A DNA stretch of 64,000 nucleotides, taken from Tethya wilhelma. Taxonomy: Eukaryota; Porifera; Demospongiae; Tethyida; Tethyidae. Positions 21,705 through 33,644 of the stretch are shown one piece after another. Both the position numbers and the translations under genes were made by a program. The notes below the pieces were generated by a model. The model had not been told where the DNA came from and did no database searches. It saw only the letters and a program-made list of their open reading frames with translations. Each line of letters starts with the position of its first letter. The first letter of the stretch is position 1. The stretch covers positions 1-64,000 of the forward strand of contig CAXIPT010000027.1 of NCBI GenBank assembly GCA_964030475.1, given 5' to 3'.

Positions 21705-22603
21705 GTAGGAATGGGCCGACTGTCCCATTGACACAATACAAAATGTTCATGCTTGTAAACTTTCAGGGAAAGAAAGCTAAGCCTTCAAATGCATTTAATA
21801 GCTTCCCCCAGACAGTTTGCTTACTGTATTAACCAAGAAAACAGGCAGAAAGTCTCTGGAGCACTCTGGAGAGAGCGCTGGTGAGAAGCCACAAGAGTGC
21901 AATTTTGTTCTCCTTCCTTCCTTCCTTCCTTCCTAACTGACTTACTTGAACGCGATTTCCAGACAAACAAAAGGCATTGAGCCAACTTTGACCATATAGT
22001 GGGACTTCATTTCATGCACAGTACGTCCTTTTCGACTTGTTTGCTGGCGAAAAGGCAGCAAACAAAATTTAGGCAGCTTTGAAACTCTCGATATAAAATA
22101 CTGTACTTTTTATTTAGCCTATTGACATAGGTAAAGGTCGTCAATAGACCACGTGGTTGCATGCATATAATGTGCATGCGCATCAAATGCACATTTGTGC
22201 TGCCTTTTGTAGAGACTGACTAGTCTCTGCTGCTGTATGATTCTTTCCATGCAATTGAGCACCTTAGTGTTTAAAAAAGTGAATAAACAAGTTGAATGGG
22301 CAGTGCGGTAAAAAGCAATGAAACAAGGCAAGTCTCTGAATTTCGGCACATGACTACTTCATTTTTTGTACCCAACTCTCATACGCTACTGTGTACCTAC
22401 ACTCTACATGCTTGTTACTTTATCTAAATTAATCAAGTGATTGCTTGCATTGACTCATGAGCCAAATGGCTGACAATGCATGATTATCATTGAATGATGG
22501 AATTCAAACTTGCAATTGACTCATGAAAATGAAGTAGTCATGTGCCGAAATTCAGAGACTTGCCTTGTTTCATTGCTTTTTACCGCACTGCCCATTCCTA
22601 CAC
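21705..22603. mobile_element. Foldback-type element A (first copy), ends TAGGAATGGGC
   Basis: About 0.9 kb, related over much of its length to 35218-36163 (shared GTAGTACGTATAGTAGGAAT-like start, a GAAGCCACAA motif, GCATGCGCAT, and the inverted right end). At its right part, 22295-22365 and 22526-22597 form a near-perfect 70 bp inverted repeat. No coding capacity. Confidence 0.65.
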
Positions 22604-23006
22604 TTCTCATTTTTATAAAATTTTTAAACATGTAGCTGAACTCCTTTGGGTAGTACCGTACATTGGAAGTTTTGCCATTGTATTCAGCATGAAATAAGCT
22701 TTCAAATTATTGGGGCGAGCCGGAGTGAGCCCCACACTAGTGTGTTCAACAGTGAAATTTTCTATATGCAATGGTCAAGAGTATGTAGTTGGTATAGAAA
22801 AAACCACTTAAAAGCAGCTTGAGTATACAAGAGTGTAGGAAGGTTATATCGTATTGAAATTTGCACTATTGCATTCAGTGCAATGATAGCATTCTATTTT
22901 GTTATGATTTGCTAAACTTTGGCCTGATTAGGTCCTACCCAGTATAATATATATTTGTCTGGCGTAAACATTTTCATTTTGTATACATTTTCAAGTACAC
23001 TTTAAT

Positions 23007-23530
23007 TAGGGTGTCCAAGCTCAAATTTCAATAGTAGCTAATTGAAGTCATTGCTAGTTATTTGTGTAGACCTACTATAGGTCAACTGAAAAATATATAT
23101 GGTTTGATGTAATCATTGCATTGTTTTCCTTCGTGAGGCATTTCAATAAAGCACAAATTTGCAAAATAATGGTCGCGTGACTAAAATACAGTACGTGTAT
23201 GTACGCATGCACGTACACCGTGTGCTATTGCCGCATTTGTCACAAGCAGTAAGAATCTTGCAAACACTCATAAAAAGATAGCATAGTCCTAGAACATTGC
23301 TTACAACCAGGCCTCCCCAAATTTGCTATTGTAGTGGACCTAGTATGGCATTTTGGTCACGTGACCATCATTTTGTGAATTTGTGTTTTTTGTGAAATGC
23401 CTCACGAAGGAAAACAATGCGTGATTGCATCAAACCAGATATATTTTTCAGTTGACCTATAGTAGGTCTAGACAAACAATTAGCAATGACTTCAATTTGC
23501 TACAATTGAAATTTGAGCTTGGACACCCTA
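23007..23530. mobile_element. MITE with about 130 bp inverted repeats, TA-flanked
   Basis: Outer ends GGGTGTCCAAGCTCAAATTT and inverted AAATTTGAGCTTGGACACCC, with TA at both junctions. The arms run about 130 bp each (to GTGAGGCATTTC and GAAATGCCTCAC) around a 250 bp middle. It interrupts the tandem array. The TA target suggests a Tc1/mariner-like origin. Confidence 0.75.
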
Positions 23531-24072
23531 CTTTTGTTCATTGGTTAGATAAAAATAGATGACACAGAGTTGCTTTTATTTTAAACCCCTATACACACTT
23601 CCATGGAAAACAATCAACAGTGCAGATACTAGGTAGGATCTAATCAGGCCAAAGTTTAGCAAACCATGACAAAACGGATATTTTTAGAATGCTATCATTG
23701 CATTGAATACAATGGTGCAAATCCCAATTCTATACTAACTACATACTTTTTACCATTGCCAATAAAGGGTTTATTGTTAAAAATGGAAGTTTTGCCATTG
23801 TATTCAGCATGAAATGAGCCTTAAAATTATATATAATTTATCCTGTTATAGAGACAAACAGATGACACAGAGTTGCTTTTATTTTTAACACCTATGCACA
23901 CTTCCATGGAAAACAATCAACAGTGCATACACTAAGTAGGATCTAATCAGGCCACTGAATACAATGGTGCAAGTCCTCATGAACTTGCTACACCATAATA
24001 TACTCAAGGTGCTTTTAGGTGTTTTTTTTCTGTACCAACTACATACTTTGACCATTGCCAGCAAGGGGTTTA

Positions 24073-24251
24073 TACCGTATAGCGGGAAATTTTCGTATGG
24101 TGGAAATTTTTTTTGTATTTTTCATATGCTGTTCAGATATATGAAAATTAAAACTGAAAATTTTAAAAATGAAAATTAAAAATCTATGAAAAATTTTTAT
24201 GACGAGTTTATACGAAATTTTGCACCAACGAAAATTTCCTGCTATACGATA
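24073..24251. mobile_element. MITE, ACCGTATAGCGGG family, copy 3
   Basis: 179 bp with TA flanks; ends ACCGTATAGCGGGAAATTTT and AAAATTTCCTGCTATACGAT. Inserted in a tandem-repeat unit. Confidence 0.75.
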
Positions 24252-24682
24252 GTTTAAAGATGGAAGTTTTACCATTATATTCAGCATGAAATGAGCTTTC
24301 TAATGATTTGTCATTTTGGATAAAAATAGATAATGCATAGTTATTTATATTCAGAACTATGAAGTATAGTGCATATATCCACTTGAAATGATGATAACCC
24401 TACTGAAACAGTGCTTATTATGGTTTGGTCCTAATCAGGCCAAAGTTTAGCAAATCATAACAAGTGGATATNAGTTTCAAGTCAATTTTCCAAGATTATA
24501 TTAGGCAAGAAAAATCTTGCAAATTCTTGGCAAGATTATGACAAGAAAAACCAAGAATGTCAGAAAGAAAAATCTTGCAAATTCTTGGCTAGATTATTAC
24601 AATAAAAAACATTAATGTCACTACCTTGTGTTCAAGGAGCCAGATCTCTTCAAACAGGATAAAATGAACAAAGTAATTAAGC

Positions 24683-24724
24683 CTTGGCGCGTGCGTAGCA
24701 CGTGCAGAGGATTACGGTAGTCGT

Positions 24725-24765
<41 letters not shown>

Positions 24766-24955
24766 TCCATCAAAATCTCAAGAAAGGCAGCTCTAGCGAC
24801 AAAATCGATGGTACTTACGTTCATAACTCTGAATGATCTTGTAAACATTTTTTTGCTGTCCAAAACACTGTAGTTGCTGAGATTTGAGGCTTTTGTGCTT
24901 CTTTTAGCGCTTAGCTTCGAGGCCACACCTACTGATTTGGTGTGCGTTATCTAGA
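24683..24955 (+). repeat. Dispersed repeat with TCTG microsatellite, copy 1
   Basis: Matches the reverse complement of 57440-57727: GCGCGxGCGTAGCACG, GGATTACGGTAGTCGTTTTG, a (TCTG)n run at about 24728-24766, then GCGCTTAGCTTCGAGGCCAC. The shared layout identifies a repeat family; its class is unknown. Confidence 0.65.
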
Positions 24956-25432
24956 ATTTTTGTGGAATGGAAGCACAGAGATTCATTCATAGCTACTGTT
25001 ACTGTTAGTCAGTGTTGTTTGGCAAGACAGGCAGGAGTTGGCCTGCTTTCTATGTAAGCATATATATATATATAGGGCATGCATACATTTTTACATAATT
25101 GTAGCCTGTGAGCTAATGCATCAGTAGTTCAAACTTGTTTATGTAGTTTAGGCTTTGCTCAGGTGAGCCGCATTCCAATACATGTATAATCATAGCAAAG
25201 CTCACCTGGTTCATCATCTGTGACATTTGCTGCTTCACCACAGTTAGCTATGTGGCTAACCTGGGCCATATGTATAAGCGTATAGTGACTGGACAACTCA
25301 GCCTCTTTCAGGCTGGCCTACATGGCATGCCTGGGCCTAAAGGTGAATACATTCTTTTACAGAATGTATGCATGTAACTGTGCTAGCTAGTTGAGTGTGC
25401 CGAGGCTTATGCACCATCGGTGCCTTCATTAA

Positions 25433-26309
25433 GGCCACTCATAATCACTTTGTTGTTTCCCGTCCAACGCCCGCATGAAATTTTTGGGGGCAAAATTTTT
25501 ACCATTATTCTATTAAACCGAAAAAATTCAATATTTCTTTAGCGACGCATGCGCGGTAGTAGTTTGGCTCCTTTTTTTGTGTGTGCATGTGATGGCTACA
25601 TGGCTACTCCTGTGAATGTGTCAATTTTCAACTCAAGCTGCACAAAGACTCTAGTTCCCTGGAGTGTTCACTGTCTAGAAGACGAAAGGATCACACTAAG
25701 TGGATGTTTTGAGGTGGTGGTAGCTAGGTATCAATTCAGGACCATCTAAGGGATCACTTTCTAGAAGAAGCACGCGTTGGGACTTCAAAAGACTCTTTAG
25801 ATGCTGTGAGTGATACAGGTATGTTGGAGAGACGAGAGAATGCTATACCTATGATATTAACACGGTCTCACAATTGGGCTGTGCATGTGTTGGGTTGACA
25901 TGACTATATATAAAAATTCAGGTATCAACTTGAAGATCTTAGTTGCTTCATTTGGCAAGTATTTGAAGTACTATGTGGGGAAAGATTGTACTCAACCACC
26001 TACCTCTAGTCTGCCCAATGCATTCCATGTGTTGATGACCTCTCAACTTCCCTCAATGTGAAGACTGCAACAAACCGATAATGAAGAGAAAGAAGTCTAA
26101 AAATTAACAATTTTTGTTTACTAGACATTGCTATCTAACTGTGTCTGTGTAGTTTTTTTTAGTTTTCAATGAATTTCCTGTTTGTGGTCAACTTTGTATG
26201 ACATCACTTCCATAATGGAATAATGAATAATGAATAATATTAACCGCCCGCCCGCTTGAGCTGAATCACTAGAACTGGACGGGAAACAACAAAGCTATTA
26301 ACAGTGGCC
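25433..26309. mobile_element. PIF/Harbinger-like TIR element, 877 bp
   Basis: Ends share GGCCACT then CTTTGTTGTTTCCCGTCC in inverted orientation (25433-25471 against 26271-26309). TAA is present on both sides (25430-25432, 26310-26312), a 3 bp duplication typical of PIF/Harbinger. A 66-codon open stretch at 25549-25749 shows no known domain. It is most likely non-autonomous. Confidence 0.65.
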
Positions 26310-27707
26310 TAATAAAGGCATCACAAGCAATGTTTTAGCTACCTAGTGCTTCAAAAAAAGAGCTGTAGATCTCAACTAGCAATGTATACTGATCTATAAT
26401 CACGTCTCGTCAGAAGTAGTCATGTGCCGAAATTCAGAGACTTGCCTTGTTACCTGGCTTTTTACAGCACTGCCCATTCCTACACTTCTACTTTTTATAA
26501 AATTTTTACTATAATATAATAATTATGAAAATTAATGTCATATGATTCACCTCTTAAAAAGAGCAACCAGGTATTACAAAATAGTTCCAGGCAACTTGCA
26601 TTTGAATTTAAAATAACCCACACTTTTGTGTATGGAAAGGTCGTCAATTCAAACTTTCTATATAGTAGCTATTGAATTATGCATGGTATATATAGAAATT
26701 AATGGCGGCTATATAGAGAGGCGCTTTTCGCCTTGTATCTAGCTACAAAGTGAGAGTCACTAAAACCACAACTGACCCGGAAGAAACCAAGTTCGTTTGT
26801 ACAAGAATCAGCTTCTGAAGCTCTAAGCCAAGATAGAAAAAGAAAAAAAAGAATATGGAGAAAATTGGATGTTTGGCATGCTTGTCTTAGCAATGTTTTT
26901 AGGCCATGATTTTTGGGCTGATTAGAATAAGAAAGAGCTAAACAGTAGGCTAAGAAGCCTTTTAGTACTAAGTGCTCAGTTTTTGCAGTTATTTGTGTGA
27001 ATATTTGCACTGAATTTGCACTAATGGGCCATCCGTGCCATTCCTGTGTACCCAATACAACCGTATTGGGAATATTCAGAACCATGCAGTACTGTTGATT
27101 GCACTTCCGTTTGAACATTCCGTAATCCGTAATCCGTATTCTTCTGTGTTGCGTGTCGTTTCACATGTCTCAAATCACTTGCTTGACAAATTAGGGCGGA
27201 TACTCCAGAATTTTGGAAGTACCTCAATTACTCTTCTCCAGACTACTGCTCAGCTGCTAGCTGGTCTCAAGCTAGAACAAGCCAGGCTATAGCCAGCCAC
27301 CCTGCACCATGTAAGGATAGAGCACTCCACACGTTAGCCAATGAGAGTGGAGCGAGTAGCTGGAGTTTTCCTCAGTGTGACCCGACGACTGCCAGAACAA
27401 AGGTATCATTATACTGTAAGCTTAGTACAATCATATTTATAACTGCCGGGCTGTATATAGGCTGTTGCTGTATGGAGCCATCATGGTATGATGTGCGTTT
27501 ATTAGAGATGATTCATGTACACATACACACTCAAGAGTCAATCTCCAGGATCTAATGATGTTATTTGTGTGGAATCTCCTTGCAAGCCTAGTGTACGTTC
27601 CTTCCGGGTGATCCTGAAAGTAGTTAACTGCCAGAAGAAAACTGAGTATAAGATGGTGAAAATTAGNTACTTGTATAATTATAATACATCTTAGCATTAA
27701 AACAATT
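26310..27707. other. Intergenic, repeat fragments, contig join at 27667
   Basis: 26412-26483 is half of the GTAGGAATGGGC foldback repeat. 26720-27070 matches the reverse complement of 60280-60630. No gene is recognised in the rest. Confidence 0.5.
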
Positions 27708-27989
27708 TGTAATAAATTCGAAGTCGGTCTACTAACACTGCGATCTCCAGCTGTCCGCAAGACGTAGCTAGCTTTCAAGCACTCAAGTTCAAAACTTTGA
27801 CTGACATAATTTCATTCTGTAACAATCTGAGACTGAGGCTGCCTAAGTTGGCAGTCTTTTTATACAGGACATGAAATCGTACATATATAAGTACAACTGG
27901 TTGTACCATCTGGGTGGGCACAAACACAATGGTGACAATAAAACATTAATCAACAGATATAGAGTTATTGTTCAGTCTAGTCTCCAACA
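27708..27989 (-). repeat. BEL LTR, divergent version
   Basis: 282 bp. It is identical to the other LTR near its start (minus strand, to about the CCAGTTGTACTTATAT point) and then differs by substitutions and short deletions. The outer flank differs from the other BEL ends. Confidence 0.85.
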
Positions 27990-29430
27990 TCCTCCCCCGC
28001 GTTGGCCACAAGGTGGTCAACGGATGCTTGGTAGTTTAACTCCTGTGTGCAAGCCTTGATACAATCTCTTGCTTTAATGGCTGCAACTCGGGATGATCGT
28101 CTAGGGGTTGGATCTTCTCTTTCTTCATCAATCTGGTTGACTTGGGCCTCTGTTTTAGGATTAGCCTCTGGTAGACTGTGAGACTTGTTGGAGTCGATCT
28201 CAAGTGGGTAAAGTAACTGAAGAGGACGTTGTAGAGTTGTAGTTTTACCGTCCTTTGCAGGAACTCTGAGTATGGCTCCTCTCACTTGTCCATCCTTGCC
28301 TGTGATCAATTGTTTGATCTTTGCTAGTTTCCAGAAGCTGCGAGGTTGTCCTTGGTCGTGTACTACGACGATATCTCCCACCTGGACTGGTGTTGTTACA
28401 GAACTTCCTCGGCTAAAGCGATGGGCTTCTCGTAACTCTAAGAGGTACTCGTACTTCCATCTTTCCCAGAAGTGATTCAGAACATTGTTGAGATGCTTTA
28501 ACCTCTTGTTTAGATGGTCTGGAGTAAGCTCAAAGTCTTCATCATCTATCTTCTGCATGTGGCAGAGATTGTCGGGTAGGCTGAGAAGTCGACGTCTGGA
28601 GATCAAATGTGAGGGTGTTAATGGTTCTTCTATATCGTCTGCAGACACGTATGAGAGTGGGCGTGAGTTGACGATGGCTTCCACCTCAACCACTGCAGTC
28701 AACAGCTCGTCATGGGTGAATCTTGCTTGACCAATCATCTTCCTTAAGCATCGTTTGACGGACTTGACCATCCTCTCAAAAACTCCTCCCCACCAGGGTG
28801 CTCTCTCAAGGTTGAACGTCCATTCTACCTTTACTTTGGTGAGGTGGTTGATGACATCAGGATGAGTCACGATGCTTTGAATTATTCTTGCCGCTGCCTT
28901 AAAGGTCTTTCCGTTGTCTGAGAGAAACTTTTGCGGCAAGCCTCTCCTGGCGCAGAATCTCTTGAGGGATCGAATGAATGTGGTTGCTGACATGTCTGGA
29001 ACTACATCAAGGTGGATTGCACGTGTAATACAACATGTGTATAAGCAAATCCATACCTTTGTGGTTTTAGTTACACCATGGGTCTTGATGTAGAGCGGAC
29101 CAGCGAAGTCGATGGCTGTGTTAGTGAAGGCAGGTGCTTCTTTAATGCGAAAGTCGGGTAGAGGCGGTGGAAGTGGTGTGCTGAATGGCCTCCCTTCTAG
29201 GCGTCTGCACAAAACACAGCGTCCTGTCAGCATCTTCACAAGGCTCCTTCCTTTCACAATCCAATACTTTGATCTGATCTGTGTTAGAGTTTCCTTGACT
29301 CCATTATGATGTACTCTTTCGTGAGCGTCTCTTACTATCAACCTTGTGAGGGGGTGATCTTTGCTCAGCATTATGGGATGTTTGGAAGAATAAGGTAAGT
29401 TGGCTGGCGTTTGAGAGCCTTCCTCCACAT
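27977..29430 (-). pseudogene. BEL/Pao integrase
   Basis: Minus strand. HHCC domain with VHHNGVKETLTQIRSKYW and CVLC, DDE core AIDFAGPLY / FLSDNGKTF / GVFERMVKSVK, and a C-terminal DUF5641-like segment. The open frame starts upstream at 29548 but is out of frame with RNase H there; the real joining point is the GCCA duplication near 29405. Integrates element cDNA. Confidence 0.85.
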
Positions 29431-32400
29431 CTCCACACATTGGAGTCATCAAGAAATAGATTGAATTGTCTTTTCCAAGTATCAAAGTGATGGTTTTGTA
29501 GGAGCGAAGATTGTGATTCGACGATCCACAATTGCTCAGCTTCAGCAACGTCTCTTGAACTCACTATTGAGTTCTCAGACTCTTTGTTGTCTGTAGTACC
29601 AGATTGTATTGCTCTTTTTAGTGATCTTACGAACTTGAGAACATAGGCTGTTACTTTCAGTAGTCGTGATAGTGAGCTGTAATTTTCACATTGCATGATC
29701 TGTCCTATTCCTGTAGGTTTGGACGTCATCAAGCTGTGTGCTTGTACATGCTTTCGATCACTAGCTTTCAGTTCAGCAAGACACTCTTCTGGTATCTCTT
29801 GAACTTGTTCACTGGAATCTTCCTCACTGTTGAGGTACAAGTATTCTGGACCAGTTCTCCATAACATGTTGACAGACAACTCAAGAGGTGTCGTTCCTCT
29901 AGTTGCAACATCTGCTGGATTGTTTCTTCCAGGACAATGGTTCCAGGATTCGACTGTGGTCAACTTACGGATCTCATTGACCCTGTTTTGCACAAATGGT
30001 TTCCACTCTCTGTTCAGACCTCGAATCCAGAACAATGCAACTCTGGAGTCTGTGAAACACATTGGTTGAGTCAGGGAGAGTTGAGGGGATAAACTGTCCA
30101 TGGTACTTGCTACCAGACGAGCGAGGAGAAGTGCTGATAACAGCTCCAACCTGGGGATAGTTTGTGTCTGAAGTGGTGATACACGTGTCTTGGACACAAC
30201 GAATCTTCCGTAAATCTCTGTGTCTGTTTCAATGACGAGATATACAACTGCGGCATATGCCTTGACAGAACTGTCACAGAATCCTTGCAGTTGACACGAC
30301 TTCACTTCCCCATTTACTCCTCTGAAGTAACACCGTGGCAATGAGATTGGTTGGACCTCTTGGAGATCATTCACTAATGATTTCCATCTCCTCAATGTTG
30401 GTCCATCCAGAACTTGATCCCAGTCCATCTTTATCTCGCATAACTCTTGGATCAACACCTTGAAACGGATTGTGAATGGAGACAAGAAACCGAATGGATC
30501 ATAGAACCGTCCAGCGAGACTAACAATGTTTTGTTTCGTCGGCTCTAAATTGACTGCTTGTCTAGCCACATTATAAAGATCAAAGACAAGTTGGTCTGTA
30601 GATGCATGCCATGTTACTCCAAGAACTTTCTGTATGTGCTCACTCGATTGAAGATCAACTTCTGCACATCCTAATATAGACTTGGCGTAGGTCTCTTCCA
30701 CATCATTGTCTTGTTTGTTCGGAGCTGTGGAATCTGATTCGAGACCTTCAACTTGGTTTATCTTGTCTTGTAATCTTTGAGAGTTAGTGACAAACTTTCT
30801 CAAGTTAAACGATCCTTTTCTTAACATTTCCTTTGACTCAACATACAATTTGTATGCAGCTTCTTCATCCTCTGCTCCAAATACCACATCGTCCACATAG
30901 ATTGAGTTTAAAATTTCCTTTGCTACTTGAGGGTATGTAGTTGCATGTTTCTCAACGTGGTGCTTGATTGTGGCATTTAGGAGGAACGGACTAGATGAGA
31001 CACCGAAAACTACTCGAGTGAATCTCAATACAATGAGTTTAGGTTGATCTTGAGAAATATCTTCAACCCACAAGAAACGAAGGACATCTCTGTCTTCCTC
31101 GTTCATTGAGATCATCAAAAACGCCTTCTCTATATCGGCAGTCAGTGCGTACTTGTGTGTACGAAATCTCAGCAAAATGTTGAGGATCTTTTGATTGAAC
31201 TTTGGACCAGTATAAAGGCAATCGTTTAAAGATGGTCCACCAGATCTTGCAGATGCATCATACACGATGCGTACCTTGGTGGTGTTTCTATCCTGACGGA
31301 CTACTGCATGGTGTGGCAGATAGTGAATTCTGTTCTTGACATTTGCATCTCTCTCTTTGTCAACAACTTGCACTATGCCATTTGCAATCTGCTCTTGAAT
31401 AATAGCATTGTATTCCTGCATGATTTTGGGATTCTGCCGAAGTCGATACATGAGACTGTACAGTCTCTTCTCACTCAACTCATAATTGGTTGGTAAAGAT
31501 GCGTGGCATTCCTTCCAAGGTAGAGATACTTCATATCTACCTTCTTTGAACTTGATGTTATTATCAAAGCTCTCACAAATTGATTTGTCGGGCTCGCAAA
31601 TTCCCAACGATTCGAGTTTCCAAAAGGAGTTCAAAATACTTTCTAACTCTTTGATTTCACAACATTGTGAATTGACTTTCAACACATGAGTCGTGATCAA
31701 ACTCACTACTGGTGATGATTGCTGACTCACGTCTGTGGGACCTGATAGTACCCATCCTAACTTTGTATGCATTGCAATTGGACCATTTTGTCCACGACGT
31801 ATCTTGCCAGTGGTGAGCTCCCAATAATAATCGGAACCAATCAACATATCTACTTCCAGTGGTGTTTCACCATTGGAGTCGTCAGCCAATTCAAGTTGTG
31901 AAAGATGGCTATACATTTCGGCACAGACAGAGATTGGTTGAGCAATCAATGGGTCACAAATGTGAGCCACAGTGTAAAGTAGCAGTTCCTTATCTGGTCC
32001 ATGTCTCAATTTGATTCTTACATCCACCACTTCACAACACTGAGAGTCTGCTCTCTTTGAGCCAAATGCAGCAATACGTAGTTGGTGTTCACCGTCTGAT
32101 TTGAGTTGTAGAGCATCTTTTGCTCGTTTGGTGATATACGAATGCTGACTACCACTGTCAAGAACAATGCGTACTTTGTTAGTGAGCTCTGGTTTCTGAG
32201 GGTTGTAAATGTCAGCCAATGCTGTTTGCAGTAAAACAGGTTTGTTGGCTTCAGTGTACAGATTCGTCGTTGGTTGAGCCTCAAAGGCTACAGCACGTGG
32301 ATTGAGACCTTGTTGAGGATTGGTTGTGCTCAATTCCTCACGATTTCTCGATGAAGGAGCATTGATCGTACTTGAACCTGATGTATTAGGTGTTGACGGT

Positions 32401-33644
32401 GGCACTACTTGACCACTTCTAGGAGTACAGATGGTACTGTGATGGCGACCATTACAGATTGAACATTTGTTGGGTGAACGACAGGTACGACTAATGTGTC
32501 CTTTCCTTAAACAAATGAAACAACGACCATTCCTCTTCAAAATCTGTTTTCTTTCATCAATTTGTGTCACAACCCTGCAATTGTTAGACGAATGATTCTG
32601 CTGACAATAACAGCAAGAAGGAGTGGTGGGTTGGGATGCTCCGGAAACTAATGTTGTGGCAGTTGAAGGGGTTTTCTCTGTTGCCCGTGTCTGGTATGAT
32701 TGGCTAGGAACAACTCGTTCTCTTGCCTCAATTTCCTGTTGTATTACTTCCAACAAGGAATCCAATTCCCAATCCTTATCAGCAATTTCTCGGCTGATAA
32801 TAAGTCGCATTTCTGTGGGCAACTTTTGCAACAACACTGGAGACAGAAGACTGCCATAAGTTTCTGAAGCAACACCAAGTGATTTCAGACTCCTAATGTG
32901 AGATTCAATGGTGTCATAAAGACGACGCAATGCCTTGGTATTGTGAGAAGTCACAGGTTCTACATTGAGTAGAATGTCCATGTGTTTACTGATAATCTGC
33001 TGCTTGCTCCCAAACCTCCTCTTGAGGATTGAAATTGCTTCAGAGTAATTTGCAGCAGTCATGGCAAGACCTGAGATGGCATCTCGTGCTGTACGTTCAA
33101 GTAGAGAACTCAAATAATTGAATTTATTAATGTCAGACAGCTCCTCGTTCTTATGGATTGCTGATTCATACGACTCCCAGAATGTCGTCCACCTTGTGAT
33201 GTCGCCATTGAACGATCGTAAATTCAACTTTGGGAGTTTCACGCGTGTGGAGGACTCACGACGAGAACTAGTCAATGAGGGGTCAGATTTAACTGTCGAT
33301 TTAATAGTGGAACTCAGGGGCACTGGCACATCAGTTGCAGTTGCGGCTGCTGTTACTCTCTCAATATTAATCAGGGCTGCAAAGATGCATTCTTTGAAAC
33401 CGTCAGCTTGAACAATTTCGTCACCCAATGCCGTTTCGTCTTCTATTAGCTCTGTTATCTCGTTGTCCAACTTAGCGAGGGTTTGCAACTTTTCATTCAA
33501 GCTCATTTTCAGTAGTGACAACTTTGCCGTATCTGGCACTTCCGCTGATTGTGCCTTTTCCATGTCACCAATAATTCGAGTGGCAGAAGCTCTATGCCCA
33601 GCTCGAATTCTCTTCCGTTTTGCTAATGTTTCAGCATCAGTCAT
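29304..33644 (-). CDS. BEL/Pao Gag-protease-RT-RNase H polyprotein
   Basis: 1446 codons. The ATG at 33644 lies about 160 bp after the LTR. N-terminal gag (LPKLNLRSFNGDITRWTTFW, the DUF1759-type Pao gag) is followed by three cysteine clusters (CCYCQQNHSSNNC, CFICLRKGHISRTC, CSICNGRHHSTIC). The protease motif is VLDSGSQHSYIT. RT has RIVYDASARSGGPSLND and the catalytic SIYVDDVVFG. RNase H has LQGFCDSSVKAYAAV and MCFTDSRVALFW. This order, gag-PR-RT-RH-INT, is standard for BEL/Pao. The frame runs past the RNase H and stops early at the 4 bp duplication, so integrase is lost from the polyprotein unless a frameshift occurs. The rest of the frame looks intact, so it was recently active. Confidence 0.9.
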   Translation of the reverse strand: MTDAETLAKRKRIRAGHRASATRIIGDMEKAQSAEVPDTAKLSLLKMSLNEKLQTLAKLDNEITELIEDETALGDEIVQADGFKECIFAALINIERVTAAATATDVPVPLSSTIKSTVKSDPSLTSSRRESSTRVKLPKLNLRSFNGDITRWTTFWESYESAIHKNEELSDINKFNYLSSLLERTARDAISGLAMTAANYSEAISILKRRFGSKQQIISKHMDILLNVEPVTSHNTKALRRLYDTIESHIRSLKSLGVASETYGSLLSPVLLQKLPTEMRLIISREIADKDWELDSLLEVIQQEIEARERVVPSQSYQTRATEKTPSTATTLVSGASQPTTPSCCYCQQNHSSNNCRVVTQIDERKQILKRNGRCFICLRKGHISRTCRSPNKCSICNGRHHSTICTPRSGQVVPPSTPNTSGSSTINAPSSRNREELSTTNPQQGLNPRAVAFEAQPTTNLYTEANKPVLLQTALADIYNPQKPELTNKVRIVLDSGSQHSYITKRAKDALQLKSDGEHQLRIAAFGSKRADSQCCEVVDVRIKLRHGPDKELLLYTVAHICDPLIAQPISVCAEMYSHLSQLELADDSNGETPLEVDMLIGSDYYWELTTGKIRRGQNGPIAMHTKLGWVLSGPTDVSQQSSPVVSLITTHVLKVNSQCCEIKELESILNSFWKLESLGICEPDKSICESFDNNIKFKEGRYEVSLPWKECHASLPTNYELSEKRLYSLMYRLRQNPKIMQEYNAIIQEQIANGIVQVVDKERDANVKNRIHYLPHHAVVRQDRNTTKVRIVYDASARSGGPSLNDCLYTGPKFNQKILNILLRFRTHKYALTADIEKAFLMISMNEEDRDVLRFLWVEDISQDQPKLIVLRFTRVVFGVSSSPFLLNATIKHHVEKHATTYPQVAKEILNSIYVDDVVFGAEDEEAAYKLYVESKEMLRKGSFNLRKFVTNSQRLQDKINQVEGLESDSTAPNKQDNDVEETYAKSILGCAEVDLQSSEHIQKVLGVTWHASTDQLVFDLYNVARQAVNLEPTKQNIVSLAGRFYDPFGFLSPFTIRFKVLIQELCEIKMDWDQVLDGPTLRRWKSLVNDLQEVQPISLPRCYFRGVNGEVKSCQLQGFCDSSVKAYAAVVYLVIETDTEIYGRFVVSKTRVSPLQTQTIPRLELLSALLLARLVASTMDSLSPQLSLTQPMCFTDSRVALFWIRGLNREWKPFVQNRVNEIRKLTTVESWNHCPGRNNPADVATRGTTPLELSVNMLWRTGPEYLYLNSEEDSSEQVQEIPEECLAELKASDRKHVQAHSLMTSKPTGIGQIMQCENYSSLSRLLKVTAYVLKFVRSLKRAIQSGTTDNKESENSIVSSRDVAEAEQLWIVESQSSLLQNHHFDTWKRQFNLFLDDSNVWRCGGRLSNASQLTLFFQTSHNAEQRSPPHKVDSKRRSRKSTS

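Larger units (their letters stand above)
20368..24471. repeat. Degenerate tandem repeat array, unit about 0.3-0.35 kb
   Basis: The landmark CCAAAGTTTAGCAAAxxATAAC recurs near 20375, 20950, 21296, 23653 and 24436, and inverted near 22909. Each unit also carries ACACTCTAATATACTCAAGG and ACTACATACTTT. Spacing is about 300-350 bp once inserted MITEs are discounted. No coding sequence is seen. Units differ by many substitutions, so this is an old satellite-like array. It ends at the contig join N at 24472. Confidence 0.75.

Noticed and set aside
24621..24926. 101-codon open stretch with a Thr-Asp-Arg-Gln repeat
   Set aside because: Spans the TCTG microsatellite in a dispersed repeat also present at 57440-57727.
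26699..27292. Open stretches on both strands near 27 kb
   Set aside because: Partly inside a repeat shared with 60280-60630; no domain or splice support.
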